From Prochlorococcus sp. AG-402-C09 (lineage in GTDB: Bacteria; Cyanobacteriota; Cyanobacteriia; PCC-6307; Cyanobiaceae), in assembly GCA_003279565.1 (NCBI GenBank), contig QCHN01000004.1:62001-126000 (forward strand): DNA of 64,000 nt, read 5' to 3'. Below, piece after piece: positions 8,312 through 17,903 of the stretch (its first letter is position 1; the number at the start of each line of letters is the position of its first letter). The position numbers were made by a program, and so were the translations under genes. The notes beneath the pieces are model-generated. The model did not search any database. It was not told the origin of the DNA and was given only the letters and a program-made list of their open reading frames with translations.

Positions 8312-8905
8312 CTCTTAACTACTGATTTCAATAATGTTAACGCAATATAGAAATGATCTTTTATTTTTTTAGCTTCTAGCCTCAACTCTTATGCAGTTTT
8401 GTAATATTTAGAGGTTTTCTGGAATAGTTTTCAAAGGATTCGAAGAACTTTGACTGGCTTTGATCGATCTAAAATCTGGGGTTCAGGTTTTTTCTTTTAG
8501 TCCATCATTTAATGCCTTTTAAAGTGCTTTAACTTCAACATCTTTCATGACCCATGAGAGTATATGTGAATAGGAGTAGAAATAGGTGTAAAAAATAGAG
8601 TATTTCTTTTTAGGGTATGGAACTTAATTGTCATTTAATAATCGAAATAATGTCACTATAATAATTTTTTCAATTTGGTTTAATTATAATTAAATTAATA
8701 ACAAGAAACCTTTGTGGGCCTTGGTGATTTTGTGTATTCTGAACATTTCAAAGAACATACAAAACTAGACTATATTTACACCTAGGGGTCTATATCAACC
8801 TTGGTATTGATCCGAGTTGGCCCTTTTAAATATTTTTAATAGTACTATTTTTCTTCTTGTAAGCTTAACCCTGCTAGTTGTTAATATCTATGATATTAAC
8901 AATAT
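8312..8905. other. Intergenic stretch, no gene recognised
   Basis: About 590 bp of very AT-rich DNA between the psaM-like gene and the DUF1651 gene. Only short, unconvincing frames occur on both strands. A few local inverted repeats exist (for example gttaatatctatgatattaac near 8879) but no clear terminator or RNA signature. Confidence 0.5.
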
Positions 8906-9181
8906 TTAAGCAGCAGCATGATTAATTTGATGTTCAATTAATTCCCAATCATTAGATATCAGTTCGTTCCAAGTCTCATGGGCACTTTCATAATCTAATT
9001 TCCTTGTGTTTTTCAACTTTGTTGGAATGCCTTCTTCAGTGCAATACCAAAGTTGGGTGAAAACTGTCGAAGCAACCATCACAGATTTCGGGTCACGAAT
9101 AAAGAACAGACAAAAATCTCTAGTAGGCGCAACCAACCATCTTGCTGGCGTTGGTAATGCTTCTCTGATTGGTTTGTTCAT
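8906..9181 (-). CDS. DUF1651-family protein
   Basis: A 91-residue soluble protein. Its C-terminal half (IPTKLKNTRKLDYESAHETWNELISNDWE) fits the DUF1651 pattern of an R-x-A-W-x-L-GW type motif, a family largely restricted to marine picocyanobacteria. Function unknown. ATG start, monocistronic; a Yfr2-type RNA lies upstream on the same strand and ends at a terminator before this gene's promoter region. Many such families sit in variable parts of Prochlorococcus genomes. Confidence 0.65.
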   Translation of the reverse strand: MNKPIREALPTPARWLVAPTRDFCLFFIRDPKSVMVASTVFTQLWYCTEEGIPTKLKNTRKLDYESAHETWNELISNDWELIEHQINHAAA

Positions 9182-9330
9182 ATAAGTGATATGCGATAGG
9201 GATTCATTTCTATAAGAAGAGATAAAACAGGTTTACAACCACCTGATCCTTCATCCCCTATAGAGCAGCTTAAGATAATACAAATATACTATTTTCGTCT
9301 GTTTGGTCAACTCGAAAGTTTGATAGGCAC

Positions 9331-9360
9331 AAAAAAACCTGCCCTAAAGCAGGTTTTTTT
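9331..9360 (-). terminator. Rho-independent terminator of Yfr2 copy 1
   Basis: The stem aaaaaaacctgc / gcaggttttttt around the loop cctaaa is followed by a T-run on the minus strand. It is nearly symmetrical, so it could also stop plus-strand transcription. Confidence 0.85.
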
Positions 9361-9418
9361 GAAGATCAGTCGCAAGTGTTTCCTTGTTTCCACTGCGGAG
9401 GATCTCAACTCCTCACAC
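9331..9418 (-). ncRNA. yfr2: Yfr2-family small RNA (copy 1)
   Basis: On the minus strand the transcript would begin GTGTGAGGAGTTGAG, form a GAGGA/TCCTC hairpin, then a stem-loop whose loop carries two GGAAACA motifs (tggaaacaaggaaacac), and finish at a strong terminator (aacctgc...gcaggttttttt, 9331-9360). The double GGAAACA loop is the hallmark of the Yfr2-5 RNA family of cyanobacteria (established). A TATAAA box lies about six bases before the inferred start. The 3' end is well defined; the exact 5' end is inferred. A second copy is at 40935 on the plus strand. Confidence 0.85.
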
Positions 9419-9652
9419 AATAAATTTATATGAATAGGCTGAGGAATGAACCCATGACAGGTTAGTTTGAAGATTGGCACACCTATTCGAGGATCTAAAG
9501 CCTAGTGACCAAAAGTAACAGTAGTAGAGAAATATGGTTGAAGAAAGGGAAAAACCCCTTGCCCTCTCCTAACAGGCATTAGATTTCAAGTATTTAAAAA
9601 TTACTCGTAGATATAAAGATGAAAATCATAAAAGTGTTGATATAGAGACTAA

Positions 9653-9675
9653 AAAAGCACCTTTTGGGTGCTTTT
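9653..9675 (-). terminator. Terminator downstream of tRNA-Phe
   Basis: The arms aaaagcacc and ggtgctttt with a 5-base loop give an intrinsic terminator about 25 bases beyond the tRNA-Phe 3' end on the minus strand, followed by further T residues. Confidence 0.8.
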
Positions 9676-9700
9676 GGAATGTAAAAGTTCCTTTTTTAGA

Positions 9701-9776
9701 TGGTGCCAGGACCCAGATTTGAACTGGGGACACGGCGATTTTCAGTCGCCTGCTCTACCAACTGAGCTATCCCGGC
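9701..9776 (-). tRNA. tRNA-Phe (GAA), CCA encoded
   Basis: The minus strand reads GCCGGGATAGCTCAG...ACTGAAAAT...TTCAAATC...TCCTGGCACCA. It gives a full cloverleaf with anticodon GAA. Acceptor arms GCCGGGA/TCCTGGC pair with one G-U. The 3' CCA is encoded in the DNA, unlike the tRNA-Thr genes in this window. Confidence 0.95.
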
Positions 9777-9911
9777 TTGATACTCTAATAATCTACCAAT
9801 TCGTTAGTACCTTATTGAAAAACAAATCGAAATGTCCTTAATTTTCTTTGCTCCCTTTTTAAGAGTAGTTTTGAAATCATGATAAATATAAATTTTATTG
9901 GAAAATGGATC

Positions 9912-10205
9912 TCATTTAGCAGGAATGTCTTTAATCATTCTAACCAGTGTTTTATGTGCATCTGAGCAGTCTTGAAGAACATGATCAAAATTGATGTTTA
10001 TGGTTAGATCATCAACTTTAAGCTCGATTGATTGAGAAGAGAGACTTATTATTTTTGCAGATCTAAAAGTTTCTATTTTCCCATAATATTTTGCATATGC
10101 ATTTACGGCGTCTTGATGATCTCTATTCATGTGATTGCATATTCTTGTACTCGAGGATTTAGTGATGGGTTCAGAATGCATAGTTTTTTTGGATAATTGA
10201 CTCAA
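9912..10205 (-). CDS. DUF2470 domain protein
   Basis: A 97-residue protein with the DUF2470 pattern CNHMNRDHQDAVNAYAKYYG, the small C-terminal domain also found in HugZ/pyridoxamine-phosphate-oxidase-like haem-utilisation proteins. Here it stands alone. In plants and cyanobacteria related domains have been tied to tetrapyrrole or plastid redox control, but a role for the isolated domain is not known. Possible starts are the first ATG or MHSEP at residue 9. It lies between tRNA-Phe and a sugar-kinase gene on the same strand. Confidence 0.75.
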   Translation of the reverse strand: MSQLSKKTMHSEPITKSSSTRICNHMNRDHQDAVNAYAKYYGKIETFRSAKIISLSSQSIELKVDDLTININFDHVLQDCSDAHKTLVRMIKDIPAK

Positions 10206-10274
10206 TAATTAATAAAAAGATAGTCCGGTTTTCGTAAAAAGATAATAATAACTCTGTAGAGTTTAATTGCTTGT

Positions 10275-11510
10275 TCAAGATAAAGCTTGTAATGCAATAC
10301 TAGCTACTCCTGCTGCAGGGGGCCTATTGCAAATCTTTATTGGGATACCTATTTCTTTCTCTCTGATTTTTTTCCAAGTAATATTTTTGGCACCTCCTCC
10401 AATAGTAATTATTTGCCTAGGTAGATCAGCACCTAATTCATGGAGTTTTTGCCAACCTCTGGCTTCGATTTTTGCTAATCCCTCTAATAAAGCATGAAGA
10501 TAAAGAGAATCACTTACGGGTCTTGGGCCAAGTTTAGGTTGTAAATTTGGATCATCGATAGGGAATCTCTCTCCTTTTTTTGATAATGGAATAAGATCTA
10601 TTCCTGTGGATTTGTATGGATTAATCTGCTTGCTTAATTCTTTTATATATTCCAGATTAAAAAAATCAAGTAGAATTGCACCACCTGCATTAGATGCTCC
10701 ACCAGATAGCCAATCCCCTAATACTTTATGATTTGATATACCTTTGCCAATAAGGGGTCTTTGAACAAATTTCTTAATAACTATTGTACTTCCGAGTATT
10801 GTAATCCCATCATTTTTTTTTGGGAAAGTTGCTAAAACGCCTGCATTTGAATCTGTAGTTCCTGCTATTATTTTTAGGTTTTTTGGTAAATTTAATTCAC
10901 TTGCTTTTTTATTGCATATATTCCCCATTATTTGACCTGAAGATATTATTTTTGGGAGACATTTTAACCAGTTTAAATTTTCAAATTTTTCTGGCCATGA
11001 ATTATTTTCCACCTCCCAACCCATCCTAATGTTGTTGCCTTCTTCGCCATACTCCCAATTGTTTAGAAGCCATCCACTAATCCAATCTGCTTGGTGTCTC
11101 AAGATGATTTCATTTCCATGTTCTGATAAAAGCCTTAACGCTCGCCCAACACTGCCGCTTATGCTAGAGCCAGCACAATCTTTAAAAAAGAGATTGTTAA
11201 TTTCGTTTTTATATTCTAAACAGGATAAGAAATAAGGCAAAGCCTTCCCCATAGGTACCCCATTATTTCTACATGCTAGAAGTGTTCCAGAGGTTCCTGC
11301 TATCGAGCAAGAAACTAATTTTTCTTTAAGATCTTTTGGAACTTCTTGAATTAGTTTTTTTAGGCAATATATCCAGTCTTCCCATATCTCTAGACCTGTA
11401 GAATATGGCAAAGATGATGTGTATAATATTTGTTTCTTAGTATTAATTATTGCTATTCTTAAGCCCGACGTACCAAGGTCTATGCCAAGTACAAGAGAAC
11501 TAAGTAGCAT
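10275..11510 (-). CDS. FGGY-family sugar kinase (ribulokinase/xylulokinase-like)
   Basis: A 411-residue carbohydrate kinase with an actin-like ATPase fold. The N-terminus LVLGIDLGTSGLRIAIIN is the phosphate-1 motif. The central IIAGTTDSNAGVLA and C-terminal ITIGGGAKNITWKKIRE match phosphate-2/adenosine motifs. Cyanobacterial homologues have been characterised as D-ribulose kinase-like; the exact sugar cannot be read from sequence. It follows metK on the minus strand with a 21-bp gap and could be cotranscribed. ATG start within LLSSLVLGID; length is typical of the cyanobacterial branch, which is shorter than enterobacterial FGGY kinases. Confidence 0.85.
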   Translation of the reverse strand: MLLSSLVLGIDLGTSGLRIAIINTKKQILYTSSLPYSTGLEIWEDWIYCLKKLIQEVPKDLKEKLVSCSIAGTSGTLLACRNNGVPMGKALPYFLSCLEYKNEINNLFFKDCAGSSISGSVGRALRLLSEHGNEIILRHQADWISGWLLNNWEYGEEGNNIRMGWEVENNSWPEKFENLNWLKCLPKIISSGQIMGNICNKKASELNLPKNLKIIAGTTDSNAGVLATFPKKNDGITILGSTIVIKKFVQRPLIGKGISNHKVLGDWLSGGASNAGGAILLDFFNLEYIKELSKQINPYKSTGIDLIPLSKKGERFPIDDPNLQPKLGPRPVSDSLYLHALLEGLAKIEARGWQKLHELGADLPRQIITIGGGAKNITWKKIREKEIGIPIKICNRPPAAGVASIALQALS

Positions 11511-11531
11511 TGCATTTAATTTAAAGTTCTC

Positions 11532-12761
11532 TCATGCATGCTGTCTCAATTCCTTCGCTTTTTGAGACACGTCCTCCCATGGGAGAAGAATATCTGTTCT
11601 GCCAAAATGCCCATAAGCAGCAGTATTTCTATAAAAAAGTCCGCCTCTGATACTTGGTAGGTTTTGAAGATTGAATGTTTTAATAATTGCGCCTGGCCTG
11701 AGATCGAATTGATTTTGTACAAGTTTTGTTAGTTCATCGTCTGATATCTTTCCTGTACCAAATGAATCCACAAGTATTGATATAGGTTTAGCAACTCCTA
11801 TTGCATAACTTAATTGAACTTCAACTTTTTTTGCAAGATTTGCTGCAACTAATGCCTTGGCAACAAATCTTGCTGCATATGCTGCAGATCTATCAACCTT
11901 TGTAGGGTCTTTCCCTGAGAAAGCACCTCCTCCATGTCGAGCATATCCACCATAGGTGTCAACAATTATTTTTCTTCCGGTCAGGCCAGCGTCGCCTTGA
12001 GGACCTCCGATAACGAATTTCCCAGTAGGATTAACAAGGAATCGAGTTGATTCTTTAGAGGGTTTTAGAGGTAGGTCTTCAGTCGCAGGCTCAACAACAA
12101 ATTTCCATAAGTCTTTTGAAATTCTTTGCTGAATTTCTTCTTCAAGAGTTATTCCATCGACCTCTGATTTATGCTGAGTAGAAATCAATATTGTGTCAAT
12201 AGAGGAGGGTACTCCATTTTCATAAGAGACACTCACTTGGGTTTTCCCATCAGGTAAAAGATAATCAATTATTTTTTGATGCCTTACTAATGCAAGCCGC
12301 CTAGCTAACCTATGGGCAAGACTGATTGGTAATGGCATTAGCTCAGGAGTCTCGTCGCAAGCAAATCCAAACATAATTCCTTGATCTCCAGCACCCACTT
12401 GATCTAGTGGATCTGTTGAATGATCTTCTGCTTCATCTACGCCTTGAGCAATGTCCGATGATTGCTGGTCAAGTGCTACTAGGACTGCGCAACTATTCGC
12501 ATCAAATCCACCAGCACTAGAACCTTCGTATCCTATTTGCTTAATTACTTCTCTTACAAGCTTGTTGAAATCGACTTCTGCTTTGGAGGTTATTTCTCCA
12601 GTTATTAAACATAAGCCAGTATTGACAACTGCTTCACATGCAACTCTGCTTGTTGGATCTGCACTTAAGCATGCATCTAAAACTGCGTCACTAACTTGAT
12701 CACAGATTTTATCTGGATGCCCTTCAGTGACAGATTCAGATGTGAAAACGTATCTACTCAT
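11532..12761 (-). CDS. metK: S-adenosylmethionine synthetase
   Basis: Makes S-adenosylmethionine from methionine and ATP. At 409 residues it is the normal length. Motifs: N-terminal [25 protein letters not shown], central [12 protein letters not shown], and [19 protein letters not shown]. It forms a homotetramer in the cytosol. ATG start. Neighbours are a HAD phosphatase upstream and a sugar kinase downstream, all on the minus strand. No SAM riboswitch is evident in the short upstream gap. Confidence 0.97.
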   Translation of the reverse strand: MSRYVFTSESVTEGHPDKICDQVSDAVLDACLSADPTSRVACEAVVNTGLCLITGEITSKAEVDFNKLVREVIKQIGYEGSSAGGFDANSCAVLVALDQQSSDIAQGVDEAEDHSTDPLDQVGAGDQGIMFGFACDETPELMPLPISLAHRLARRLALVRHQKIIDYLLPDGKTQVSVSYENGVPSSIDTILISTQHKSEVDGITLEEEIQQRISKDLWKFVVEPATEDLPLKPSKESTRFLVNPTGKFVIGGPQGDAGLTGRKIIVDTYGGYARHGGGAFSGKDPTKVDRSAAYAARFVAKALVAANLAKKVEVQLSYAIGVAKPISILVDSFGTGKISDDELTKLVQNQFDLRPGAIIKTFNLQNLPSIRGGLFYRNTAAYGHFGRTDILLPWEDVSQKAKELRQHA

Positions 12762-12784
12762 TGAAAATATTAATCTTCAATATT

Positions 12785-13573
12785 TTAGTGGGTTGAATGA
12801 ATTTTTAATTCATTCAATTTTTTTATAAGAAATTTTTTTTCAGCCAGAGTGGGGGGGGTTTCCCAGCCACCAGTAAAGCCTATTACTATAGGGATATCAG
12901 CTTTTTTGGCCATTCTTAAATCAGTGTCTGCATCTGAAATAAGAGCACATTCTGAAGGATTTAGGTTCATTGTTTTGCAAAGTTCTATAACTGCTTCTGG
13001 TTTTGGTTTAGCAGGTTGATTCTCTGCACTCCAAAGACAATCAAAGATACCTTCCAATTTATTCATGAAAATAAATTCTTCAATTCCTGCTTGGGTATCA
13101 TTTGTCATTAATGCAATACGCACTCCTTTGTTTTTTAGAGAAAGTAATAGATCAAATGCTCCTGAAATTAAAGTCCTATGCTTTTGCATATTTGGTCTAT
13201 TACTGGAAAGGAAAATATCTACTTCATCAAAAAGTTCTTCACTTATTGAAAGTGATTTAAACCAATCAAAACCAAATAATGTAAATATTGTTGCTGTAGA
13301 TATAATATTTTGCTCTTTCGAAGCAATTGCTAGACTTGCATTGGGAGAAAGAACTTGGTTTTTTAATCCATAAACAGAATGAAGTAATTTTCTTAATAAA
13401 ATAATTTTAAGATTACTTATTTTTAATTTTCTAAACTTAGTAACTGCGAATTCTATTCGAGTTTTTGCTAGCTCTAATAAGCATTTTTCACTATTTGATA
13501 AAGTTCCATCCTTATCAAATATTATTGCATTAATAAAACCAACAGAGCTATTTCTTATTAATAGTTCTGCCAT
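12785..13573 (-). CDS. HAD-superfamily hydrolase (phosphatase)
   Basis: A 262-residue HAD hydrolase. Motif I is AIIFDKDGTLSNS (nucleophile Asp21 region), motif II is IALMTNDT, and motif III/IV is PKPEAVIELCK...CALISDADTDLRMAKKA. A helical cap of about 100 residues follows motif I, as in phosphoglycolate phosphatase-like or CbbY-like enzymes. The substrate is unknown; phosphoglycolate is possible in a photoautotroph but not shown. It lies between rpsA and metK on the same strand with short gaps, suggesting one transcript. Confidence 0.8.
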   Translation of the reverse strand: MAELLIRNSSVGFINAIIFDKDGTLSNSEKCLLELAKTRIEFAVTKFRKLKISNLKIILLRKLLHSVYGLKNQVLSPNASLAIASKEQNIISTATIFTLFGFDWFKSLSISEELFDEVDIFLSSNRPNMQKHRTLISGAFDLLLSLKNKGVRIALMTNDTQAGIEEFIFMNKLEGIFDCLWSAENQPAKPKPEAVIELCKTMNLNPSECALISDADTDLRMAKKADIPIVIGFTGGWETPPTLAEKKFLIKKLNELKIHSTH

Positions 13574-13591
13574 CTCAAAAAATGTAAATAA

Positions 13592-14701
13592 TCAAATAGT
13601 CATTACTGCAATAGGATCTTCTCCTTCTTCAGCTTGCTCAAGAAGCATTTGTTTGTATCTTGCTGCCATCTCTTCTGCCTTGTCAAAAACTTTTTGAGGG
13701 TCTGTCAGCATATCTCCTGGTTCTGGCTCAAGTGCCTTTGTGGAAAGGGAAATTCGACCTCTTTCCGCATCTAAATCTATTATCATAACTTTCATTTGGT
13801 CATTAACGTTTAATACTGAGTGAGGAGTTTCAATATGCTCATGACTTATTTCGGAGATGTGAAGAAGTCCACTTACACCTCCAATATCTATAAATGCACC
13901 ATAGGGTTTAATTCCTCTCACTGCCCCTACAACAACTTCTCCAACTTCAAGGCGATTCATTTTTCTTTCAACTAATGCCCTGCGATGACTTAAAACAAGC
14001 CTATTTCTTTCTTCATCAACTTCTAAGAATTTCAAAGGTAGGAAATCAGCAACCAACTCTTCTTTGGCTTTTCTAGTGCTTATATGTGATCCAGGAATAA
14101 AGCCTCTAAGACCTTCAACTCGAACAAGTGCTCCTCCTCTATTTGTAGCAAAAACCTCTGAGTAAATTGTGGCATCTTCTTTTTGTAATTGTCTAACTCT
14201 TTCCCAAGCTCGTTGATATTCAATTCTTCTAATTGATAAAGATAATTGACCATCTTCATTCTCTTCGGTCATTATAAAAAATTCTCTAATTTCTGAAGGC
14301 TGTAAAACATCGCTCAGTCCCTCGACTCTATTTATAGATACTTCTTGCATAGGCATAAAAGCAGCTGTTTTTGCACCAATATCAATCATTGCTCCTTTAG
14401 ATTCAAGAGCAAAAACAGTTCCATTGACTATGTCGCCAGGTTTGAAATTGTAGTCATATTTGCTTAGTAAAGATGCAAATTCATCAAGAGTGAAACCAGC
14501 ACTTTCTAGATCACTTTTATTGATTCTGCTTGAAGAGTCATCAGCAGTTGGAATATCTTTGGGGATATCCTCTTCTTTTATTTCATTAATGGAATTTTCT
14601 TCAAATTCTGCGCTGACTGCAGTTGGGGTGGTTCCTTCAGGTATTGATGTTTCTTTTTCAGGATTTTCTTCTTGAACTTTACCTGCTGGATTTTCAGACA
14701 T
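13592..14701 (-). CDS. rpsA: 30S ribosomal protein S1 (three S1 domains)
   Basis: A 369-residue S1 protein. A low-complexity acidic N-terminal tail of about 85 residues is followed by three S1/OB domains: about residues 93-165 (KPGDIVNGTVFALESKGAMIDIG), 180-250, and 265-335 (GAVRGIKPYGAFIDIGGVSGLLHISEISHEH). Cyanobacterial and plastid S1 proteins have three domains rather than the six of Escherichia coli, so it is not truncated. It helps mRNA binding on the 30S subunit. ATG start, preceded by nrdR on the same strand about 100 bp away. Confidence 0.93.
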   Translation of the reverse strand: MSENPAGKVQEENPEKETSIPEGTTPTAVSAEFEENSINEIKEEDIPKDIPTADDSSSRINKSDLESAGFTLDEFASLLSKYDYNFKPGDIVNGTVFALESKGAMIDIGAKTAAFMPMQEVSINRVEGLSDVLQPSEIREFFIMTEENEDGQLSLSIRRIEYQRAWERVRQLQKEDATIYSEVFATNRGGALVRVEGLRGFIPGSHISTRKAKEELVADFLPLKFLEVDEERNRLVLSHRRALVERKMNRLEVGEVVVGAVRGIKPYGAFIDIGGVSGLLHISEISHEHIETPHSVLNVNDQMKVMIIDLDAERGRISLSTKALEPEPGDMLTDPQKVFDKAEEMAARYKQMLLEQAEEGEDPIAVMTI

Positions 14702-14804
14702 GCTTGATTGGCGGTCTGCCTTTTTAGGACAGTGCGATAGAAATACAAAATGGCCCGCCGACCAAATTGAAATTAAATTCTACTTTATTGTTAGGTCTTT
14801 CTAG

Positions 14805-15284
14805 TTAAAGAACTGATGCCAATTGTTCTTTTTTTATTGGTTTTAGTGATTCAAGGGTTTTCATGAAATCATTTATTCCGTCAAATTGTCTATAAACCGA
14901 GGCAAATCTGATGTAAGCAACTTCATTGATATCTTTTAAATGTGTAAGAACCATTTCTCCAATCTCAATTGTTTTAATCTCTTTGCGAACTCCTTGATGG
15001 AGCTCTAGTTCTATTTCGTCGACAATAAATTCAATTTTAGATGCATTTATAAGTGTTTTTTCACATGCTCTGTTTAACCCATTGATTATTTTACTTCGAT
15101 TAAATAATTCTTTTGTCCCGCTTTTTTTTAAAACAGAAATCGGTATTGTTTCTACTCTTTCATAAGTAGTAAAGCGGAAGTCACAATTCAAGCACTCCCT
15201 TCTTCTTCTTACACTCCTTCCAGAATCAGCCGAACGAGATTCAAGAACTCGACTGTCTGTATTTTGACAAGCTGGGCACTGCAT
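14805..15284 (-). CDS. nrdR: Transcriptional repressor NrdR
   Basis: A 159-residue regulator of ribonucleotide reductase genes. An N-terminal zinc ribbon (Cys3-x2-Cys6 and Cys31-x2-Cys34) with the basic run SVRRRREC is followed by an ATP-cone domain ([26 protein letters not shown]). It binds NrdR boxes in response to ATP/dATP. ATG start. It lies between psbT/psbB and rpsA, all on the minus strand, separated from psbT by a terminator. Confidence 0.95.
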   Translation of the reverse strand: MQCPACQNTDSRVLESRSADSGRSVRRRRECLNCDFRFTTYERVETIPISVLKKSGTKELFNRSKIINGLNRACEKTLINASKIEFIVDEIELELHQGVRKEIKTIEIGEMVLTHLKDINEVAYIRFASVYRQFDGINDFMKTLESLKPIKKEQLASVL

Positions 15285-15426
15285 GCAGCCCTTTTAAATA
15301 ATTTAACTAACTTTAAACATTTATTTGGCTTCTGAGAAGGGGCAGATTAAATAAAAATACTTTTCTGGGAAAAAATAATTAACTTAATGATTAAAACAAT
15401 AAAACTTTTTAGTTGTAATTTAGACA

Positions 15427-15465
15427 ATAAAAAAGGCCCTGAGATAGTGTCAGGGCCTTTTTTAT
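15427..15465 (-). terminator. Terminator after psbB-psbT
   Basis: The long perfect stem aaaaaaggccctga / tcagggcctttttt with a 7-base loop forms an intrinsic terminator just beyond psbT; its symmetry allows function in both directions. Confidence 0.9.
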
Positions 15466-15477
15466 TGTGTTTTTGTT

Positions 15478-15573
15478 TTACTTGTCGTACTTTGGAGGGT
15501 CGCGAAATGCGACAGCAAAGAACAAGGTTACAAGTGCCAAAGTGAGTATTAGCACGTAGGAGAAAGCTTCCAT
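15478..15573 (-). CDS. psbT: Photosystem II protein PsbT
   Basis: A 31-residue single-span photosystem II subunit, too short for the ORF track. It reads [20 protein letters not shown] followed by [11 protein letters not shown], a full match to PsbT (N-terminal MEAxxYVxIL, C-terminal RDPPK). ATG at 15573, TAA at 15478. It lies 38 bp downstream of psbB on the same strand, the usual psbB-psbT arrangement, and is followed by a strong terminator. Confidence 0.95.
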
Positions 15574-15611
15574 CTAAGTTCTCGGTATAAGGGGGGGTAA
15601 AGAATCCTGAC

Positions 15612-17135
15612 TTAGGCCCGACCAGGGACTCGGCGAGTTGATTCGTCTCCAAGTTTTTTGAAGAGACCAAACTCAACTTGATCGCCTAGCTCTGGATCGA
15701 TACCTGAGAATCTGTCGCCAAAGAGGGTTCTTGCGGCGTGCCACCAGTGACCAAAGAGGAATAACAAGCCAAAGCACAAGTGTGCATAAGTGAACCATGC
15801 TCTAGGTGAGCTTCTGAATACACCGTCTGACTTGTAACGATCTCTGTCAAACTTGAAGGCTTCTCCAAGTTGAGCCTTTCTGGCTAGACGCTTAACTATT
15901 ACTGGATCAGTAAATGTTTGTCCATTTAATTCACCACCGTAAACAGTAGCCGTAACTCCTGTTTGCTCAATGGAATACTTGGCTTCAGCCCTTCGGAAAG
16001 GAATGTCAGCTTTAACGTTTCCATCCTTGTCTTCAAGAATGACAGGGAAGTTTTCAAAGAAATTTGGAATTCTTCTTACTTCTAAGTCATTACCTTCACT
16101 ATCTGTAAATGAGATGTGACCTTGCCACCCACTTGGAACTCCATCGCCATTAACCATTGCTCCAACTCTAAATAGACCGCCTTTGGCAGGACTATTTCCT
16201 ACATAATCATAGAAAGCAAGTTGCTCAGGAATAGACTCGTAAGCTTCAGCTTTTGAAGCACCATCATTCATAGAATCTTGAACTCTTCGATTGATTTCAG
16301 TTTTGAAATATCCAGAGTCCCATTGATACCTAGTAGGACCAAATAATTCAACAGGAGTTGTAGCTGATCCATACCACATGGTTCCAGCTACTACGAAAGA
16401 TACAAAAAGGACAGCTGCAAGGGCACTTGCAAGAACTCCTTCTAGACTTCCAAGTTTTAAAGCTCTATAAAGCCTTTCTCCAGGTCTGTTGGTGATATGG
16501 AATATTCCACCAATTATTCCTAAAAGTCCTGCCCCAATGTGATTAGCGACAATTCCTCCGGCATTGAATGGATTAAATCCTTCTGCACCCCAAACTGGAG
16601 CAACTTTTTCTACATGACCAGTTAATCCATATGGATCAGAAACCCATATGCCAACTGTTGAGCAATGAAATGCACCAAATCCAAAGCAAGTCAAGCCAGC
16701 TAAGAAAAGATGAATTCCAAATATTCTTGGAAGATCTAAAGCGGGCTCACCAGTGCGGGAATCTTCCCATAATTCAAGGTCCCAGTATGTCCAGTGCCAT
16801 ACGGCAGCAAGCATCAAAAGACCACTGAAAACTATATGAGCTGCAGCAACCCCTTCGAAGCTCCAAAAGCCGGGGTCTACTCCGGTTGCACCGGTTATAT
16901 CCCATCCGTTCCAGCTGCCTGTAATTCCTAGGCGGGCCATAAAAGGCATGACATACATGCCTTGGCGCCACATTGGATTAAGTACTGGATCAGAAGGATC
17001 AAAAATGGCCAATTCATATAAGGCCATTGAGCCGGCCCAGCCGGCTAACAAAGCAGTATGCATGAGGTGCACGGCCAAGAGGCGGCCAGGGTCGTTTATA
17101 ACGACTGTGTGCACCCGATACCAGGGCAATCCCAT
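15612..17135 (-). CDS. psbB: Photosystem II CP47 protein
   Basis: The 507-residue CP47 core antenna protein of photosystem II. The start [38 protein letters not shown] and the end [19 protein letters not shown] are characteristic. Six membrane spans with paired histidines for chlorophyll binding and a large lumenal loop (about residues 260-440) are all present. ATG start. Upstream is an AT-rich 480-bp spacer; psbT follows. Confidence 0.98.
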   Translation of the reverse strand: MGLPWYRVHTVVINDPGRLLAVHLMHTALLAGWAGSMALYELAIFDPSDPVLNPMWRQGMYVMPFMARLGITGSWNGWDITGATGVDPGFWSFEGVAAAHIVFSGLLMLAAVWHWTYWDLELWEDSRTGEPALDLPRIFGIHLFLAGLTCFGFGAFHCSTVGIWVSDPYGLTGHVEKVAPVWGAEGFNPFNAGGIVANHIGAGLLGIIGGIFHITNRPGERLYRALKLGSLEGVLASALAAVLFVSFVVAGTMWYGSATTPVELFGPTRYQWDSGYFKTEINRRVQDSMNDGASKAEAYESIPEQLAFYDYVGNSPAKGGLFRVGAMVNGDGVPSGWQGHISFTDSEGNDLEVRRIPNFFENFPVILEDKDGNVKADIPFRRAEAKYSIEQTGVTATVYGGELNGQTFTDPVIVKRLARKAQLGEAFKFDRDRYKSDGVFRSSPRAWFTYAHLCFGLLFLFGHWWHAARTLFGDRFSGIDPELGDQVEFGLFKKLGDESTRRVPGRA

Positions 17136-17617
17136 GGGTCAGGTTCGTATAACGAAGCTGCTTAATGCAGCAAGACTCGCATGATCGTAAATGGTATTGC
17201 TTGAGTTAATGCACAGGATGTAGATACCTGAAATGACTTTTGACACTCTTGGATGAAATCTTGCTTGTTTTGAGTGCCTTAAATCGGTAAATATCTAGTG
17301 ATAGACTAAAAAAAAGTAAAAAAAAAAGAAAAAAAAGAAATTTTGAAATTTCAATTGATTTTGTAATTTTAAGCCATTTTTGTATGAAACCAATTCAAAA
17401 AAACTGAAATTTTTGGATCAAATTAGTGATGAAAATAATTTTTTAGAAATTTTTTGAGAGCTTTTTAAGCTCAAAAATAATTATGTGGAAGTTTTTAGAA
17501 ACAAAATTTTTCGGCAAATTACAAAATCTAAGTCTCTTTGATTCAAATCTCAGTTTTTTTGCTGAAGGGATATATAGTTTGTTTCAGTAAAAATTGTTCT
17601 GAGTAAAAACCTCGGTT
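17136..17617. other. AT-rich spacer between psbB and psbM
   Basis: About 480 bp between the divergent psbB and psbM genes, holding promoters for both. It contains long A-runs (around 17308-17340) and gaaattt-type repeats. I see no gene, including no ferredoxin gene. Confidence 0.6.
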
Positions 17618-17776
17618 ATGGAAACCACTAGTTTTGGATTTGCCGCAAGTCTTTTATTTGTTGGCGTACCCACGATCTTTCTTATTGGTTTATTTGTCTC
17701 TACCAACGATGGTGAGAAATCAAGCTTTTATTCAGATTCTGGTAAAGGTAGATTGAGCCCTCAACCTAAAAAGTAA
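17618..17776 (+). CDS. psbM: Photosystem II protein PsbM
   Basis: A 52-residue frame missed by the ORF track. The N-terminus METTSFGFAASLLFVGVPTI and following FLIGLFVSTNDGEKSSFYSD match Prochlorococcus PsbM, which is longer than the roughly 35-residue form of other cyanobacteria because of a C-terminal tail. PsbM is a single-span subunit at the photosystem II dimer interface. ATG at 17618, TAA at 17776. Confidence 0.92.
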   Translation: METTSFGFAASLLFVGVPTIFLIGLFVSTNDGEKSSFYSDSGKGRLSPQPKK

Positions 17777-17800
17777 TTTAGGAGTTTCTTTGAGTAAAAT

Positions 17801-17824
17801 GATCTCAGGTATGTGCTTGAGATC
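17801..17824 (+). terminator. Hairpin downstream of psbM
   Basis: gatctca / tgagatc are perfect 7-bp arms with a 10-base loop 24 bases after psbM. Only a weak T/A tail follows, so it may stabilise the psbM mRNA 3' end rather than terminate strongly. Confidence 0.4.
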
Positions 17825-17903
17825 TAAAATAACTGTTTAGCTTTACTTATTAGGTATTGCTAGGAAGTTTTTTTATTAAAATATAGGACCAATATAATAG
17901 GGA

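Noticed and set aside
12762-12784. SAM riboswitch upstream of metK
   Set aside because: The gap to the preceding gene is only 23 bp, too short, and shows no such fold.
15347-15676. 109-codon minus-strand ORF across psbT
   Set aside because: It overlaps psbB, psbT and a terminator in another frame; psbT (31 residues) is the real gene.
17801-17824. Strong terminator after psbM
   Set aside because: The hairpin is real but lacks a T-run, so it is reported only as a weak terminator or 3' stabilising stem.
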